Source: Lachnospiraceae bacterium UBA935 (GTDB taxonomy: Bacteria; Bacillota; Clostridia; Lachnospirales; Lachnospiraceae). From it: DNA of 64,000 bases. The notes beneath the pieces were generated by a model. The model worked only from the letters and a program-made list of their open reading frames with translations, made no database searches and had not been told where the DNA came from. Below, piece after piece: positions 44,027 to 53,224 of this stretch. The position numbers and the translations under genes are program-made. Positions within the stretch are counted from its first letter, which is position 1, and every line of letters begins with the position of its first letter. The stretch spans positions 1-64,000 of the forward strand of contig DBDJ01000069.1 of assembly GCA_002293525.1 (NCBI GenBank). The letters run 5' to 3'.

Positions 44027-45388
44027 TTACAAGCTATTTAGCTGCTTTTGGGCCTCTTCTCTGGTGATCTCGCCGGAATTGGCCGCCGCCATGATCTGCA
44101 CGCTTTTGTCGCGCAGCTTATAGCGGGCAAAAAACGGCAAGGACAACAGTCCGCCCACCACCGGCGACAGGATAAATAAGACCCAGATAGCATCCAGCGC
44201 CGACTGCGGCTGGACTGCCCCTTCCCCCTCGATAAAGCCGAAGCCGGCTAGGATAAACATGGCGACAGCGGCCGGCAGGGCGTTCATGAACTTAAAGACA
44301 AAGGTCTGGATCGAATAGGCCGTGCCCTGTAAACGCTTCCCGGTCTTATACTCGCCGTATTCCACGAAATCACCGGTAAACTGGAGCTGCAGGATCAGCT
44401 GGATCCCAAAGAAAATCCCGCGGATCAGCATCAGGACATTAAAAACCGTCATATTCTCGTAGCCGACAAAATAGATAATGACATTCATCACATTATGGCC
44501 GATAATACCGCAGACCAGCAGGTGGAACTTGTCAAAACGCTTGGTAAGCAGCGGCATGAACACGCCGAAGAGAATCGCCGGCAAAGTCATAAAAAGGGTT
44601 ATGCTGGTAACCATGCCCATATCGCCCAGACAGTTGATGGCAAAATAAGCAATGACGGTATTGGTCATGGCAGTGATGCTGAGCATCATGATGCCGGCAA
44701 AGCCGATCCGGAGATATTTATTCTCCTTGACATACTGCAGCATCGCCCGCAATGTGACCTTCTCCTCGTCTTTATTAATATAGCGTTCCTTGGCAAACCG
44801 GCTCATGAAGAGCATCAGGATAAAGGATAAGACCGCCACCCCGGCGGCGGTATAAAAGGCCCCGATGACGGGATAGACCTGCGGCACCACGACCGAGACT
44901 AGGATGATGGTCAGGGTGGACAGAACCGTGTTACGCGACATAATATTGATACGTTCGTGTACCTGGTCGGTGACCGCCGAAGTCATGGCGAAGATCGGCA
45001 CATCACACATGGTATAGGCGACATCATAGAGCAGGTAGGCGACAAACGCCCAGAAAAATTTCATGCCCAGCGAAAGGCTGTTCGGAATCGCAAAGAGCAG
45101 CAGGACGACCAGCGGCAGCAGGACATTGGCGGTGCGAAGCCACGGCAGGAACTTGCCGCTTCCCAGCGATGTCCGGTCAACAATGGCTCCGAACAGCGGG
45201 TCGTTGATCGCATCCCAGATCCTAGCCACCAGAAACAGTACCCCTACCAGGGCTGCCGTGATGCCGATGTTTGTTAAGAAGACCTGAAAGAATGATCCCA
45301 TAAAAGTGTTTACGATGGCTTGGCCGGCCATAAACAGAGCGAATCCCCACCGCTCGATGCCGCTTGTCCTAAATGTCTGTTTTCCCAT
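44027..45388 (-). CDS. GPH-family (MelB-like) sugar:cation symporter
   Basis: This 453-residue carrier has twelve predicted membrane helices. The glycoside-pentoside-hexuronide family signature is seen after helix 2 (WDAINDPLFGAIVDRTSLGS), along with the conserved FLPWLR loop and a cytosolic loop at mid-protein (RFAKERYINKDEEKVT). A regulatory or charged C-tail (ANSGEITREEAQKQLNSL) follows. AGGAGGAG precedes ATG 45388. It sits in the middle of the hydrolase operon and should import the small glycoside that the ChbG, MBL and GH65 proteins then process. Confidence 0.92.
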   Translation of the reverse strand: MGKQTFRTSGIERWGFALFMAGQAIVNTFMGSFFQVFLTNIGITAALVGVLFLVARIWDAINDPLFGAIVDRTSLGSGKFLPWLRTANVLLPLVVLLLFAIPNSLSLGMKFFWAFVAYLLYDVAYTMCDVPIFAMTSAVTDQVHERINIMSRNTVLSTLTIILVSVVVPQVYPVIGAFYTAAGVAVLSFILMLFMSRFAKERYINKDEEKVTLRAMLQYVKENKYLRIGFAGIMMLSITAMTNTVIAYFAINCLGDMGMVTSITLFMTLPAILFGVFMPLLTKRFDKFHLLVCGIIGHNVMNVIIYFVGYENMTVFNVLMLIRGIFFGIQLILQLQFTGDFVEYGEYKTGKRLQGTAYSIQTFVFKFMNALPAAVAMFILAGFGFIEGEGAVQPQSALDAIWVLFILSPVVGGLLSLPFFARYKLRDKSVQIMAAANSGEITREEAQKQLNSL

Positions 45389-45416
45389 ATACTCTCCTCC
45401 TCATTCATTGTGTCAC

Positions 45417-46304
45417 TTATATTTGTTTTTTGAAAAAATCTAGGATGCGCATAATGCTTGGCGGCTCCAGATAATCCGGCCCGGCTCCGGCATGAGGCGC
45501 ACCGTCCAGCAGATCGAGAACCAGACGGTCGGCAGCGGCGTTATCCGCCTGAGAAAGCAGGTCGTAGAAGCGGCTGACATGACGGTAATCGATAGCAGGA
45601 TCTTTGGTCCCGGTCTGTAGATAGAAAGCCGGTATCGTGTCTTTAATATAATTTTCCGCACTGGCCAGCTTCATCGCCGGGGCGGACTTAGACGGCCCGG
45701 TGCCAAAGACACTGCGGCATATATAAGGAAACATAAACCGCACAAACAGGCTCGCCCGGCGGCGTTCCTCGCCTATCCATGTAAAGCTGAGCAGCGGGCA
45801 GAGCGCGGCAACGGCACGCACAGCATAGGGAGCTCCTTCATTATGGCCTTTCAGCCCGACTATCGAAACCAGGTTGCCGCCAGCCGAAGTACCGTAGAGG
45901 TACAGCCGGTCAGGATCTAGGTTCCATTCCGGGGCATGCGCTTTGATATGAAGGATGGCGGCTATCAGGTCATCCAGTTGATCCTGGTGCTTGGCCCTTG
46001 GTGCCAGCCGGTAATTGACGGAAATCATCGCAAAGCCTTCCCGCAAAGCATAAAAACCCGGATACATGTGCCAGTCCCGCTTATCCATATGGCTGAAACC
46101 GCCGCCGTGGACGATGACCACCACCGGAAGCGGCCCGGCGGCCTCCTGGTTCGGATAATACAGGTCAAACCGCTGCAGCGGGTCGCCTCCGTAAGCGATA
46201 TCCAGCTGTTTCTCATGAATCCATTCAATCCTAGGCACGGGAATCTTTGGACCCATGTCAATCCATTCCGGAACAAATCTAGTCTTGCGAATCGGTGGTG
46301 CCAT
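45417..46304 (-). CDS. alpha/beta-hydrolase esterase (HSL/BD-FAE-like)
   Basis: This 295-residue enzyme has the HGGGF oxyanion motif (VVVIVHGGGFSHMD), the nucleophile in LYGTSAGGN, an Asp in GTKDPAIDY, and the His near DGAPHAGAG. There is no signal peptide, so it acts in the cytoplasm, probably on acetylated or aryl-esterified sugars brought in by the symporter. ATG 46304 is chosen because AAGGAGGAGG lies directly upstream. It is the first gene of the operon that continues to GH65; the AraC regulator gene upstream ends 224 bp before it. Confidence 0.88.
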   Translation of the reverse strand: MAPPIRKTRFVPEWIDMGPKIPVPRIEWIHEKQLDIAYGGDPLQRFDLYYPNQEAAGPLPVVVIVHGGGFSHMDKRDWHMYPGFYALREGFAMISVNYRLAPRAKHQDQLDDLIAAILHIKAHAPEWNLDPDRLYLYGTSAGGNLVSIVGLKGHNEGAPYAVRAVAALCPLLSFTWIGEERRRASLFVRFMFPYICRSVFGTGPSKSAPAMKLASAENYIKDTIPAFYLQTGTKDPAIDYRHVSRFYDLLSQADNAAADRLVLDLLDGAPHAGAGPDYLEPPSIMRILDFFKKQI

Positions 46305-46489
46305 TTTACCCTCCTCCTTGTGTGACTGTGTTTCTTTCATTATACTTGGAACAGAATCCGGCGTATTCTAATATTTTAACTTCTATGATAATATTTTAAG
46401 CTGCCCGTATTTTTGGAGCAGCTTACAAGAAATTCTTGTTTATTTTGTGCATATTTAACCATAGTGCTACCGATAGCATCGCATTTTAC

Positions 46490-46548
46490 TGCCCTAAAGA
46501 CGTTCCGGCAGCCGCCCGCTGGTTGCCCTACAGACGTTCCGGCGGCCG
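46490..46548 (-). repeat. duplicated 3' end of the AraC-type regulator gene
   Basis: A 25-bp unit around AGACGTTCCGGC occurs at 46490-46514 and 46524-46548, 34 bp apart with two mismatches. The second covers the last codons (RPPERL) and stop of the regulator; the first is an extra copy beyond the stop that would read RLPERL-stop. Confidence 0.7.
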
Positions 46549-47268
46549 TTCGTGCCGCTGCCGCATTTCACCTGGGGTGATGCCTAAGCTCTTGCGAAAG
46601 ACGGTAATATAATAACCCTGGCTGGAAAAACCATACATAGCGGCTATCTCCGCAATAGAGTGTGTGGTGTTACGCACAAACCAGACCGATTCCTCCACCT
46701 TGCGGCTATTGATATAGTCGGTGACGGTCCGGCCGGTCTCCTGCCGGAAGATTTTACTGAGGTAGGCGGGATGCAGTTCCAGATGGCCGGCGATATCATC
46801 CAAGGTAATCCTGTCCGCCAGCCGCGTATGGATATAACTGATGGCGGCCATGATATGGGGAGAATACTCTTGGCGCAGTTTTTTCTCCACTAAGTCAAGA
46901 AACTGCAGCAGGGCGGCCTGTTCATAGTCAAGGACCGCCTTGATATCAGGGAGCTCTTCGATATGACGGATGGCGGCATCACTCAAAGCAAACGCTTCAT
47001 CGGCAGCGACACCCGCCTGGATGGCCGCCCGGGCGAGGAAGGCACAGGAACAGATAACCGAGTTTTTCGCCGAGCGCAAGGGCTCCTTGGCGAGAACCGC
47101 TTTCGCGCCGTAACGGCTGATTTCAGCCATCATCTCAACGGCGAACTTTTTATTACCCTGAATAACCGCATTAACAAGCCGTTCCTCTAGGTTATAAGGC
47201 GTGTGATGGAACATCGCGTCGCGGTCATAATAAAGGCTCTGATAATATTGCCGTGGTTTTTCCTCCAT
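46528..47268 (-). CDS. AraC-family transcriptional regulator
   Basis: This 246-residue regulator ends in a double helix-turn-helix (about 140-240): ITLDDIAGHLELHPAYLSKI, then SIAEIAAMYGFSSQGYYITV, and the closing ITPGEMRQRH. The N-terminal part (about 20-130) is helical and of the YesN-like type, not a cupin. AGGAG precedes ATG 47268. It is upstream of and in the same direction as the esterase-GPH-ChbG-MBL-GH65 genes and is their most likely activator; the inducer is unknown. The 3' end carries a short duplication. Confidence 0.88.
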   Translation of the reverse strand: MEEKPRQYYQSLYYDRDAMFHHTPYNLEERLVNAVIQGNKKFAVEMMAEISRYGAKAVLAKEPLRSAKNSVICSCAFLARAAIQAGVAADEAFALSDAAIRHIEELPDIKAVLDYEQAALLQFLDLVEKKLRQEYSPHIMAAISYIHTRLADRITLDDIAGHLELHPAYLSKIFRQETGRTVTDYINSRKVEESVWFVRNTTHSIAEIAAMYGFSSQGYYITVFRKSLGITPGEMRQRHERPPERL

Positions 47269-47708
47269 ACCTGCTGCTCCTTTGCGGCCATGCTTGCTTC
47301 TGATTTTATATTACCTTAGTTATGGCCTTTTTTCAATGTTATCAGGTCTTTAGATTAATTTCGTTTCTAAATACATGTTTATTAATGATGAAATAGTGCA
47401 AGTTCTTACTGATATCGGAAAGTACTTGCACTTATTTCATTGTTTTAATGGACTGTCTGGTGTCATATCCGCAGTAAATCTAAAAAATCAAGCGATTCAA
47501 ATAAAGTCAAAAAATAGATTATCTTAACATAAAGACTTTACATTTGATTGTCGTTTACTTGTTTACCAAACATAACATTTATGTTATAATTGTGTTATAT
47601 TCATTGTTATTATTGGTAGAAGGGAGGTGCTTTTATAACTTATCGCTTTTAATAATTAATATTTTCAATTTAACATTTAAACTTTGCTAACAAGAAAAGG
47701 AGATAAGC
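47269..47708. other. intergenic region with hairpin at 47390-47438
   Basis: GAAATAGTGCAAGT pairs with ACTTGCACTTATTTC (47390-47403 with 47424-47438, one bulge), which looks like a terminator for the unit on either side. The remaining DNA holds the promoters of the divergent AraC and transglutaminase genes; a GAAGGGAGG-like stretch lies near 47620. Confidence 0.45.
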
Positions 47709-49244
47709 ATGAACAACAAAATAACCATCCATAAGTGTTTAGTACTGATATTAACCACTATTATGATGTTTACACTGACCGGCATAAATACCGGCGCCGT
47801 AGAACCGTCATTAGAGCTGAGCCTTCCGACCGGGGGCGTTGACCCGATTGAAGTTGTCGGCATCGAGGTCGATGCGCAAATGGAGGCGGAAGAACCGGCG
47901 GTCACTGCTTCACCTTACAATCCCCGCTTACGCTCATATGTCGCCCCTTCGATGCCGGGATACAGCAGCTACGGATATCAGTGGCTTGCCACCGACGACA
48001 ACCCTTATGTTGTCGCCAACCGGGCGGCATTGGTCGGCCTTTATGAGGCCTTTTCCCAATACTGCGAGCTGGCCTATTATTCCCCTGACGATCTTTCGGT
48101 CTTGGGCGCAATCAATGTAACGGCCCTCAACATCCCGACCAATTCCCCGACGGCGCTTGATGAAGCCAGCAAGCTGATCAATCTGGCCGCTTCTGTCTTT
48201 GACGCGGACAATCCGCAGTATTATTTTATTGGCAACGGTTATTACTTTAACTATTACAGCGGCACTACCGGGGTCATGTATACCGTCAGACCGTCATTAC
48301 ACACTTCCTACAGTTCCTATGCCGCGCGGCAAAATAACAATGCCGTCATCGCGGATAAATATGCTGAATATGAAGAACTGGCCAGCGGCGTGAGCACGCC
48401 TTATGATAAGGCCCGGAGCGTACATGATAAAATGGTTACCGAGCGGGATTATGCTTATTTGAACGGCCTCCCGGACAGCAGCGACTACGCCCACTCAATT
48501 ATGGGGGTGATGGACACGACGACCAACGGCCCGGTCTGCGAATCTTACGCGAAGGCCTATGCCTATATCATGAACCGGCTGGGCATCGACACGCTTTACT
48601 TTACCGGGCTTGGCAACGGCGGCGGGCACGCCTGGAATATGGTCAAACTGAACGGCATCTGGTATTATTGTGACACTACCTGGGACGACCGCGAAACGAC
48701 CCAAAACGATCCCGGCAATATAAACAACGATTTTTTCTGCATGTACTATATGCTGGGCAGCAACAATACCACATTTACATCCTCCCATGACGTAGGCGAC
48801 CCCGAGGGGAGCAACGGCTGGTTTATTTACGATGAGCCGCCGGTATCCGCCACCGACCTGGACGTTAACCTCCACGAGTATTCATATGTGACCGATAACG
48901 CCTTTTATGCCAATGCGATATGGTCCAACGGCGGCAGCTATGATGTCAAAAATAACTATCATGTCTGCTATGTTTCCCCTATTGATATCTACCGCTCCGA
49001 AGGCAGGGATTTCGGTACCTATCCTCTGCCCTTGGCCGGCAATGAAGAGGACGGACATGCTATCTCCGGAGCCGAGCTGTACCTCTATGTCTATCCGCCC
49101 GGACAGTCGCTCGGGGCGCTTAGCCACGGAGCCGATTATAAAGTGGTTGTCAAAGATCCGCAAGTCGGCCTGAACCGAGCCTGGGTCTATGGCCTCGGCA
49201 ATACCTTCCGGGGCATTGATTTCGGCTGGGTGACGCTCCAATAG
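47709..49244 (+). CDS. secreted transglutaminase-like protein
   Basis: This 511-residue exported protein has a signal peptide (about 1-30). A linker and a region of about 150 residues rich in Tyr and Asn follow. The transglutaminase/protease core comes next: Cys277 in GPVCESYAKAYAYIMNRLGI, His307 in GGGHAWNMVKL, and Asp322 in YYCDTTWDD. All three catalytic residues are in place. The C-terminal 130 residues are beta-rich. Such proteins act at the cell surface as peptidases or cross-linkers, perhaps of the cell wall. AAAAGGAG precedes ATG 47709, and a strong terminator follows. Confidence 0.88.
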   Translation: MNNKITIHKCLVLILTTIMMFTLTGINTGAVEPSLELSLPTGGVDPIEVVGIEVDAQMEAEEPAVTASPYNPRLRSYVAPSMPGYSSYGYQWLATDDNPYVVANRAALVGLYEAFSQYCELAYYSPDDLSVLGAINVTALNIPTNSPTALDEASKLINLAASVFDADNPQYYFIGNGYYFNYYSGTTGVMYTVRPSLHTSYSSYAARQNNNAVIADKYAEYEELASGVSTPYDKARSVHDKMVTERDYAYLNGLPDSSDYAHSIMGVMDTTTNGPVCESYAKAYAYIMNRLGIDTLYFTGLGNGGGHAWNMVKLNGIWYYCDTTWDDRETTQNDPGNINNDFFCMYYMLGSNNTTFTSSHDVGDPEGSNGWFIYDEPPVSATDLDVNLHEYSYVTDNAFYANAIWSNGGSYDVKNNYHVCYVSPIDIYRSEGRDFGTYPLPLAGNEEDGHAISGAELYLYVYPPGQSLGALSHGADYKVVVKDPQVGLNRAWVYGLGNTFRGIDFGWVTLQ

Positions 49245-49257
49245 AAGCATAAAACGT

Positions 49258-49293
49258 AAAAACGCTCAGACGTAGTTTAGTCTGGGCGTTTTT
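49258..49293 (+). terminator. terminator of the transglutaminase-like gene
   Basis: A 14-base arm (AAAAACGCTCAGAC, 49258-49271) pairs with GTCTGGGCGTTTTT (49280-49293) with one G-U pair and ends in a T-run. Both strands have T tracts, so it may also stop the minus-strand gene ending at 49425. Confidence 0.8.
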
Positions 49294-49359
49294 GTGAAAG
49301 CAGCCATATAATTCTTAAAGCACCAGTGCGCTGATCTGATAAATTGCGACTACAGTGAT

Positions 49360-49392
49360 TTTGCCATCAGCTGACTGGCTTAAGCGGTCATC
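49360..49392. repeat. 33-nt dispersed repeat, copy 2
   Basis: It matches 24096-24128 in 29 of 33 bases, including CTGGCTTAAGCGGTCATC. Both copies lie in intergenic DNA near gene 3' or 5' ends. Confidence 0.5.
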
Positions 49393-49424
49393 GCCATATT
49401 ATCCGGCGAAGGCGCTACTATCCC

Positions 49425-51848
49425 TCAGATGCTGAACGTTTCTCTTAAATACTGGCTACTCTGCTGCTGGAAGGAGCCAATGGCATAAATGCGTAGCTCA
49501 TATTCCACATTGGGCTGCAGCCCGCCAATCGTCTGGGTGCAGTTTTCTTGTCTGAGCCTAGACGGCCACATGAAGTCCGACCATTGCCAAGCCGTCTTAA
49601 CCAAGGCCCCGGTATGCAGATTCCTGATTTCAAATTTATAGGAATGGACCACTTCGATACCAGCATTGACAGCACCGGAATTCGGCATGGCGGCCTGTTT
49701 AAAGGTAACAACTGCTTTGGTAAGATCATTCGTCTGGAACTGAATGTCAATCTCACCGGCAATCGCTGCATTGGACGGTTTGCTATTGTCAAATACAGGA
49801 GCGGCCTTCGCGGCCTCTCTCCGGGCATTGGTATAGGGAAAGGCAGCGGGCTGGGATACATCGAAAGTCCATATCTGCTCCAATTCCGGCTGACCGGCTG
49901 GTCCGGCTGTGGCATCGAAATCATAATTTCTGATCGTGACTACAGAACCTTCTGCTTCTACGATCATGCCCTGCATCATGGGAACAGCGGTCTCGCTTGT
50001 GGGATTGACCGGGTTGCGTGGATGAGAATTGGTACTGATGCCATCCTGCTTATAGCCCAGATAGGACTGGCCGGCACTTCCGGATCCTTCCATTTCCATA
50101 TAATGCATCGAGCCGGTATTAACCGAAGTGAAGCCGCCCTGCCAGATCGAACGGGGATCTTGATTGGGACTGTGGATATGGCCGGAAAAAACGACCACCT
50201 GGGGATCATTTTTAAAAAAGTAATTCGATTCGTTAGTGCCAAAACTGCCAGTATACCATTCATCGGAAACATAGAAGGTATTTTGGATCGGCCAATGGCA
50301 TAACAGGAAAATCGGTTTGCCAGGATCCTCAGCTTTGGCCAGATCAATCCGCGCCCGGAGCCAGTTCTTAGTGGCTTGGGCAAACGAATTGTCCCAGTTT
50401 GACGACGAGCCGGCCGTATTGAAGCCCAGAGAAGCAGCTCCCGAATTCTCGCCGCCGGCCACGGCTCCCGGGTTTATCGTAATAAAATGGTAACCATTGA
50501 TTACATAGTCCGCATTGGTTTTCTGTCCTGTCGCTTGAACAAAGGCCGACGTACCGCCGCCATAGGCGTCATGGTTGCCCATAGCCGCTACCATCACCGG
50601 CTGATCGGGGCTGGGATCGAGAGGGGAATCCAGCCGGTTCTGGACGACGGCATGGAACTGATTCCAGTCGTTTGTCCTGCCAAAGTCGCTGAGATCGCCG
50701 CTAAGCGCTACCGCATCAACCTCTTGCTGACTGTACCAGTCAAGCACGGACGCAAAGCGCTGGTTGTTGGGGTAAGCGGAGCTGGAACTGTCAGATGTTC
50801 CCACGTGGATATCAGAGAGTACCCCGAAAACGACCCCTTCCGTATTGGTATTGGTACCAGTCACTACCTGCACTGTTTTTGTTGCACTGGCCTGCGGATG
50901 CGACCATAAAGAGGCTTTGATTGTCAGCACTGTCCCGACCGGCTCGTTTGCACCGACCGTCAGCTGTCCTGATTCATTGATCGAAGTACCGGCACCGCCG
51001 CCTTCCACCGTCCAGCTTACTGATTTGCTCGATGCGGTGAAACTGATGGCTTGGCCGTTTTTTACCTCATTAGTATTAGTCGTGATACTTAAGGGAACCG
51101 GGTCAGGCATCGCGGAATTCTCTCCATAATACTGCCATTGTGTCTGCCCGCTTTCCCGCATGCGGATGTTTCGTAGCATAAAATCTTGGACGTTACCGTT
51201 ATGATTGCGGAATCCCAGCTTGCCAGAGGCAACCGGGAGGTCGCTCCTAACCGGGAGATTGCCCTGCTCAATGCCATCAATGAAAACTGTCATTGTAGTT
51301 CCTGCATAGACGACACGGACGAGATGTACCTCCGGTGCCGCCATGGGAACTGCTCCTGTGTTCGATATTCCGTTGAGAACCGGCTTGCCGATGCTCGAAT
51401 AATGTTCTCCGCCCAGCCAGAATTGTGTCATCCAGTCACCGCTGTTGATATACTGCGCCCCGGCAAATACGGGATGACCTGTCATACCTGGCTGCAGACC
51501 AGTGAAGCGGCTGAATATCGTAAATGAGATATTGCTGCTTCGGGATGAAAGCTTCCATTCAAACTCGAATTCCCCGTCGGAAAAAGACGGGCCATCCTCC
51601 AGCCATATGAACTGATCCGTCAATGACTTCAAATGGATCCAGCCTTCGTCATCAATATAAGGGGCTTCCGCAAAACCCGGTGTTTTCCCCGGCGTGGCTG
51701 CCGTAGCAAATTCAAAGGGCAGTGAACCGGCTGTTGTTCCTGCCGCCGTTTGTTCCACTGCATGTGCCGGCTTAGAGGGTGTTGCCATGCTGAATGTAAC
51801 AGCCAGCAATGCTAATGTTAATATGCGAGACGCAATACGACTTATCAT
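49425..51848 (-). CDS. secreted metallophosphoesterase with LamG-like and Ig-like domains
   Basis: This 807-residue exported protein has a signal peptide (about 1-30, ending AHA). A concanavalin/LamG-like domain (about 45-235) contains FEWKLSSRSSNISFTIFSRF. A Big_2/Ig-like domain (about 245-330) precedes a calcineurin-like phosphoesterase (about 335-620) with DIHVG, GDLSDFG, MGNHDAYGG, LCHWPI and FSGHIHSPN. A fibronectin-like tail follows. All metal-ligand motifs are intact. The substrate is unknown; phosphodiesters of surface polymers or nucleotides are likely. It stands alone, with a long spacer to the GH43 gene upstream, although it shares strand with the arabinoxylan genes. Confidence 0.88.
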   Translation of the reverse strand: MISRIASRILTLALLAVTFSMATPSKPAHAVEQTAAGTTAGSLPFEFATAATPGKTPGFAEAPYIDDEGWIHLKSLTDQFIWLEDGPSFSDGEFEFEWKLSSRSSNISFTIFSRFTGLQPGMTGHPVFAGAQYINSGDWMTQFWLGGEHYSSIGKPVLNGISNTGAVPMAAPEVHLVRVVYAGTTMTVFIDGIEQGNLPVRSDLPVASGKLGFRNHNGNVQDFMLRNIRMRESGQTQWQYYGENSAMPDPVPLSITTNTNEVKNGQAISFTASSKSVSWTVEGGGAGTSINESGQLTVGANEPVGTVLTIKASLWSHPQASATKTVQVVTGTNTNTEGVVFGVLSDIHVGTSDSSSSAYPNNQRFASVLDWYSQQEVDAVALSGDLSDFGRTNDWNQFHAVVQNRLDSPLDPSPDQPVMVAAMGNHDAYGGGTSAFVQATGQKTNADYVINGYHFITINPGAVAGGENSGAASLGFNTAGSSSNWDNSFAQATKNWLRARIDLAKAEDPGKPIFLLCHWPIQNTFYVSDEWYTGSFGTNESNYFFKNDPQVVVFSGHIHSPNQDPRSIWQGGFTSVNTGSMHYMEMEGSGSAGQSYLGYKQDGISTNSHPRNPVNPTSETAVPMMQGMIVEAEGSVVTIRNYDFDATAGPAGQPELEQIWTFDVSQPAAFPYTNARREAAKAAPVFDNSKPSNAAIAGEIDIQFQTNDLTKAVVTFKQAAMPNSGAVNAGIEVVHSYKFEIRNLHTGALVKTAWQWSDFMWPSRLRQENCTQTIGGLQPNVEYELRIYAIGSFQQQSSQYLRETFSI

Positions 51849-52162
51849 TTGTTATCTCTCCTTTTTACAATATAATCAACGGGTTAACATATTTACTTGC
51901 TTCATCCTCCTTTCCTTATATCTAATCCCAAAGAAATACTTTTACTTATACAGGGATATTTATTGTTTTCCATTAAATTATATTATATATACCGTCATGG
52001 TTCAACAACAAAACAATAATACTATTATTCTACATAATCATACAAATAATTATAATTATAATGAATAGCATTTAATTCTATGGAACAGCCGCCCTGCTCT
52101 GATGTATGAGCTTAAGCGGCTGTTTTCTGATTGCGGCTGTAATTACCTATATCGATATCGTT
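51849..52162. other. intergenic region, very AT-rich
   Basis: The region upstream of the phosphoesterase gene contains a run of ATTATTA-type low-complexity sequence at 52006-52065 and then a short GC-richer stretch. An imperfect hairpin (CAGCCGC with GCGGCTG, 52085-52131) lies downstream of the GH43 stop and may be its terminator. Confidence 0.35.
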
Positions 52163-53176
52163 TCACCGATTACGCTTAAACGGTTTGCCAAAATCCGGCC
52201 CCGCTTCGGTGATGAGAAATGGCTGGACGCAGGTATGCCGGCCGGCGTCCTGGAGCGGGTCGCCCTCCACCTGAGCCGCTTCGCGGACATGGTAGACGAG
52301 AAGCGGGGTGGTTCCGTCCTCCGCCCAGGTAAAGCTGTTATGACCCGGGCCGTATTTATGGTTTTCCGCCCAGGTGGCAAAGACCGGCTCGGGCGACTTA
52401 TGCCAATTGACCGGATCAAGCAGGTCGCCGCCGGCATCAGCCGTCAGCAGACCCATACAGTACTCGGTGCCGGTCGCGTTCGCGGAATAGGTCAAATATA
52501 TCTTATTGCCGTGCATCAGCACTGCCGGACCTTCATTGACCGGAATCACTGAGCACTCCCAGTCGTATTCCGGCCTAGTGAGACGGACCGGTGCCGTTGC
52601 CAGCTGCCAGGGACTTTTCATTTTAGCAATGTATAGATTGGAATTGCCCTTGATATCCGGATCTTTTTGCGCCCAGACATAGTAACGAACCCCGTCCACC
52701 GCAAATGTTGTCGCATCCAGGCAGAAGGTATCCATACCGCTTTCCATCCGGCCCACTACCCGCCAGTCGTCCAGCGGATGATCGGCTTCCAGCACATACA
52801 TCCGGTGCTGAAAAGTCCGGTTGGCCGGACAGAGCGAGAGGACGGGGGCGGCGGCAAAATAAATATACCATTTCCCGTCAAGATAATGGATTTCCGGTGC
52901 CCAGATCAACTGACTCATTGCACCGGCATCGGGTTTTGACCAGATGCAATGGGCTTCCGCCGCTGCCAACCCGTTGACCGTGTCGGCGACACGCAGCTCG
53001 ATCCGGTCATATTCCGGCACCGTCGCCGTAAAATAGTACTTGCCGTCATGATGGCGGTATAGGAACGGATCGGCGCGGTATTCGATTAAAGGATTGAGAT
53101 AGTTATTGATCGTCATATTATTCGATATATTATTCGATATATTATTCGATATATTATTCGCCATATTATTCCTCAT
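52163..53176 (-). CDS. GH43-family glycosidase (arabinofuranosidase/xylosidase)
   Basis: This about 337-residue enzyme has a five-bladed beta-propeller. The catalytic base is in YRADPF (Asp36), the pKa-modulating Asp region is near LIWAPEIHYLDGKWYIY, and the general acid lies in VIPVNEGPAVL. The N-terminus is odd: three perfect copies and one variant of a 12-bp repeat encode NNIS units before MTINNYLNP. The true start could be M1 here (53176), or the Met at 53116 just before the conserved domain; no good binding site marks either. There is no signal peptide, so it works on imported arabino- or xylo-oligosaccharides. It is the last gene of the ABC/esterase set. Confidence 0.88.
   Translation of the reverse strand: MRNNMANNISNNISNNISNNMTINNYLNPLIEYRADPFLYRHHDGKYYFTATVPEYDRIELRVADTVNGLAAAEAHCIWSKPDAGAMSQLIWAPEIHYLDGKWYIYFAAAPVLSLCPANRTFQHRMYVLEADHPLDDWRVVGRMESGMDTFCLDATTFAVDGVRYYVWAQKDPDIKGNSNLYIAKMKSPWQLATAPVRLTRPEYDWECSVIPVNEGPAVLMHGNKIYLTYSANATGTEYCMGLLTADAGGDLLDPVNWHKSPEPVFATWAENHKYGPGHNSFTWAEDGTTPLLVYHVREAAQVEGDPLQDAGRHTCVQPFLITEAGPDFGKPFKRNR
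53118..53165 (-). repeat. 12-bp tandem repeat in GH43 N-terminus
   Basis: ATTATTCGATAT occurs three times in a row (53118-53153) and then once as ATTATTCGCCAT (53154-53165). On the coding strand each unit adds four residues (Asn, Asn, Ile, Ser) in frame. It may change copy number by slippage without breaking the gene. Confidence 0.85.
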
Positions 53177-53224
53177 ATTTATTTTTGCAATATATCCTGT
53201 ATTTGCTATTCGACAACGCACTTC

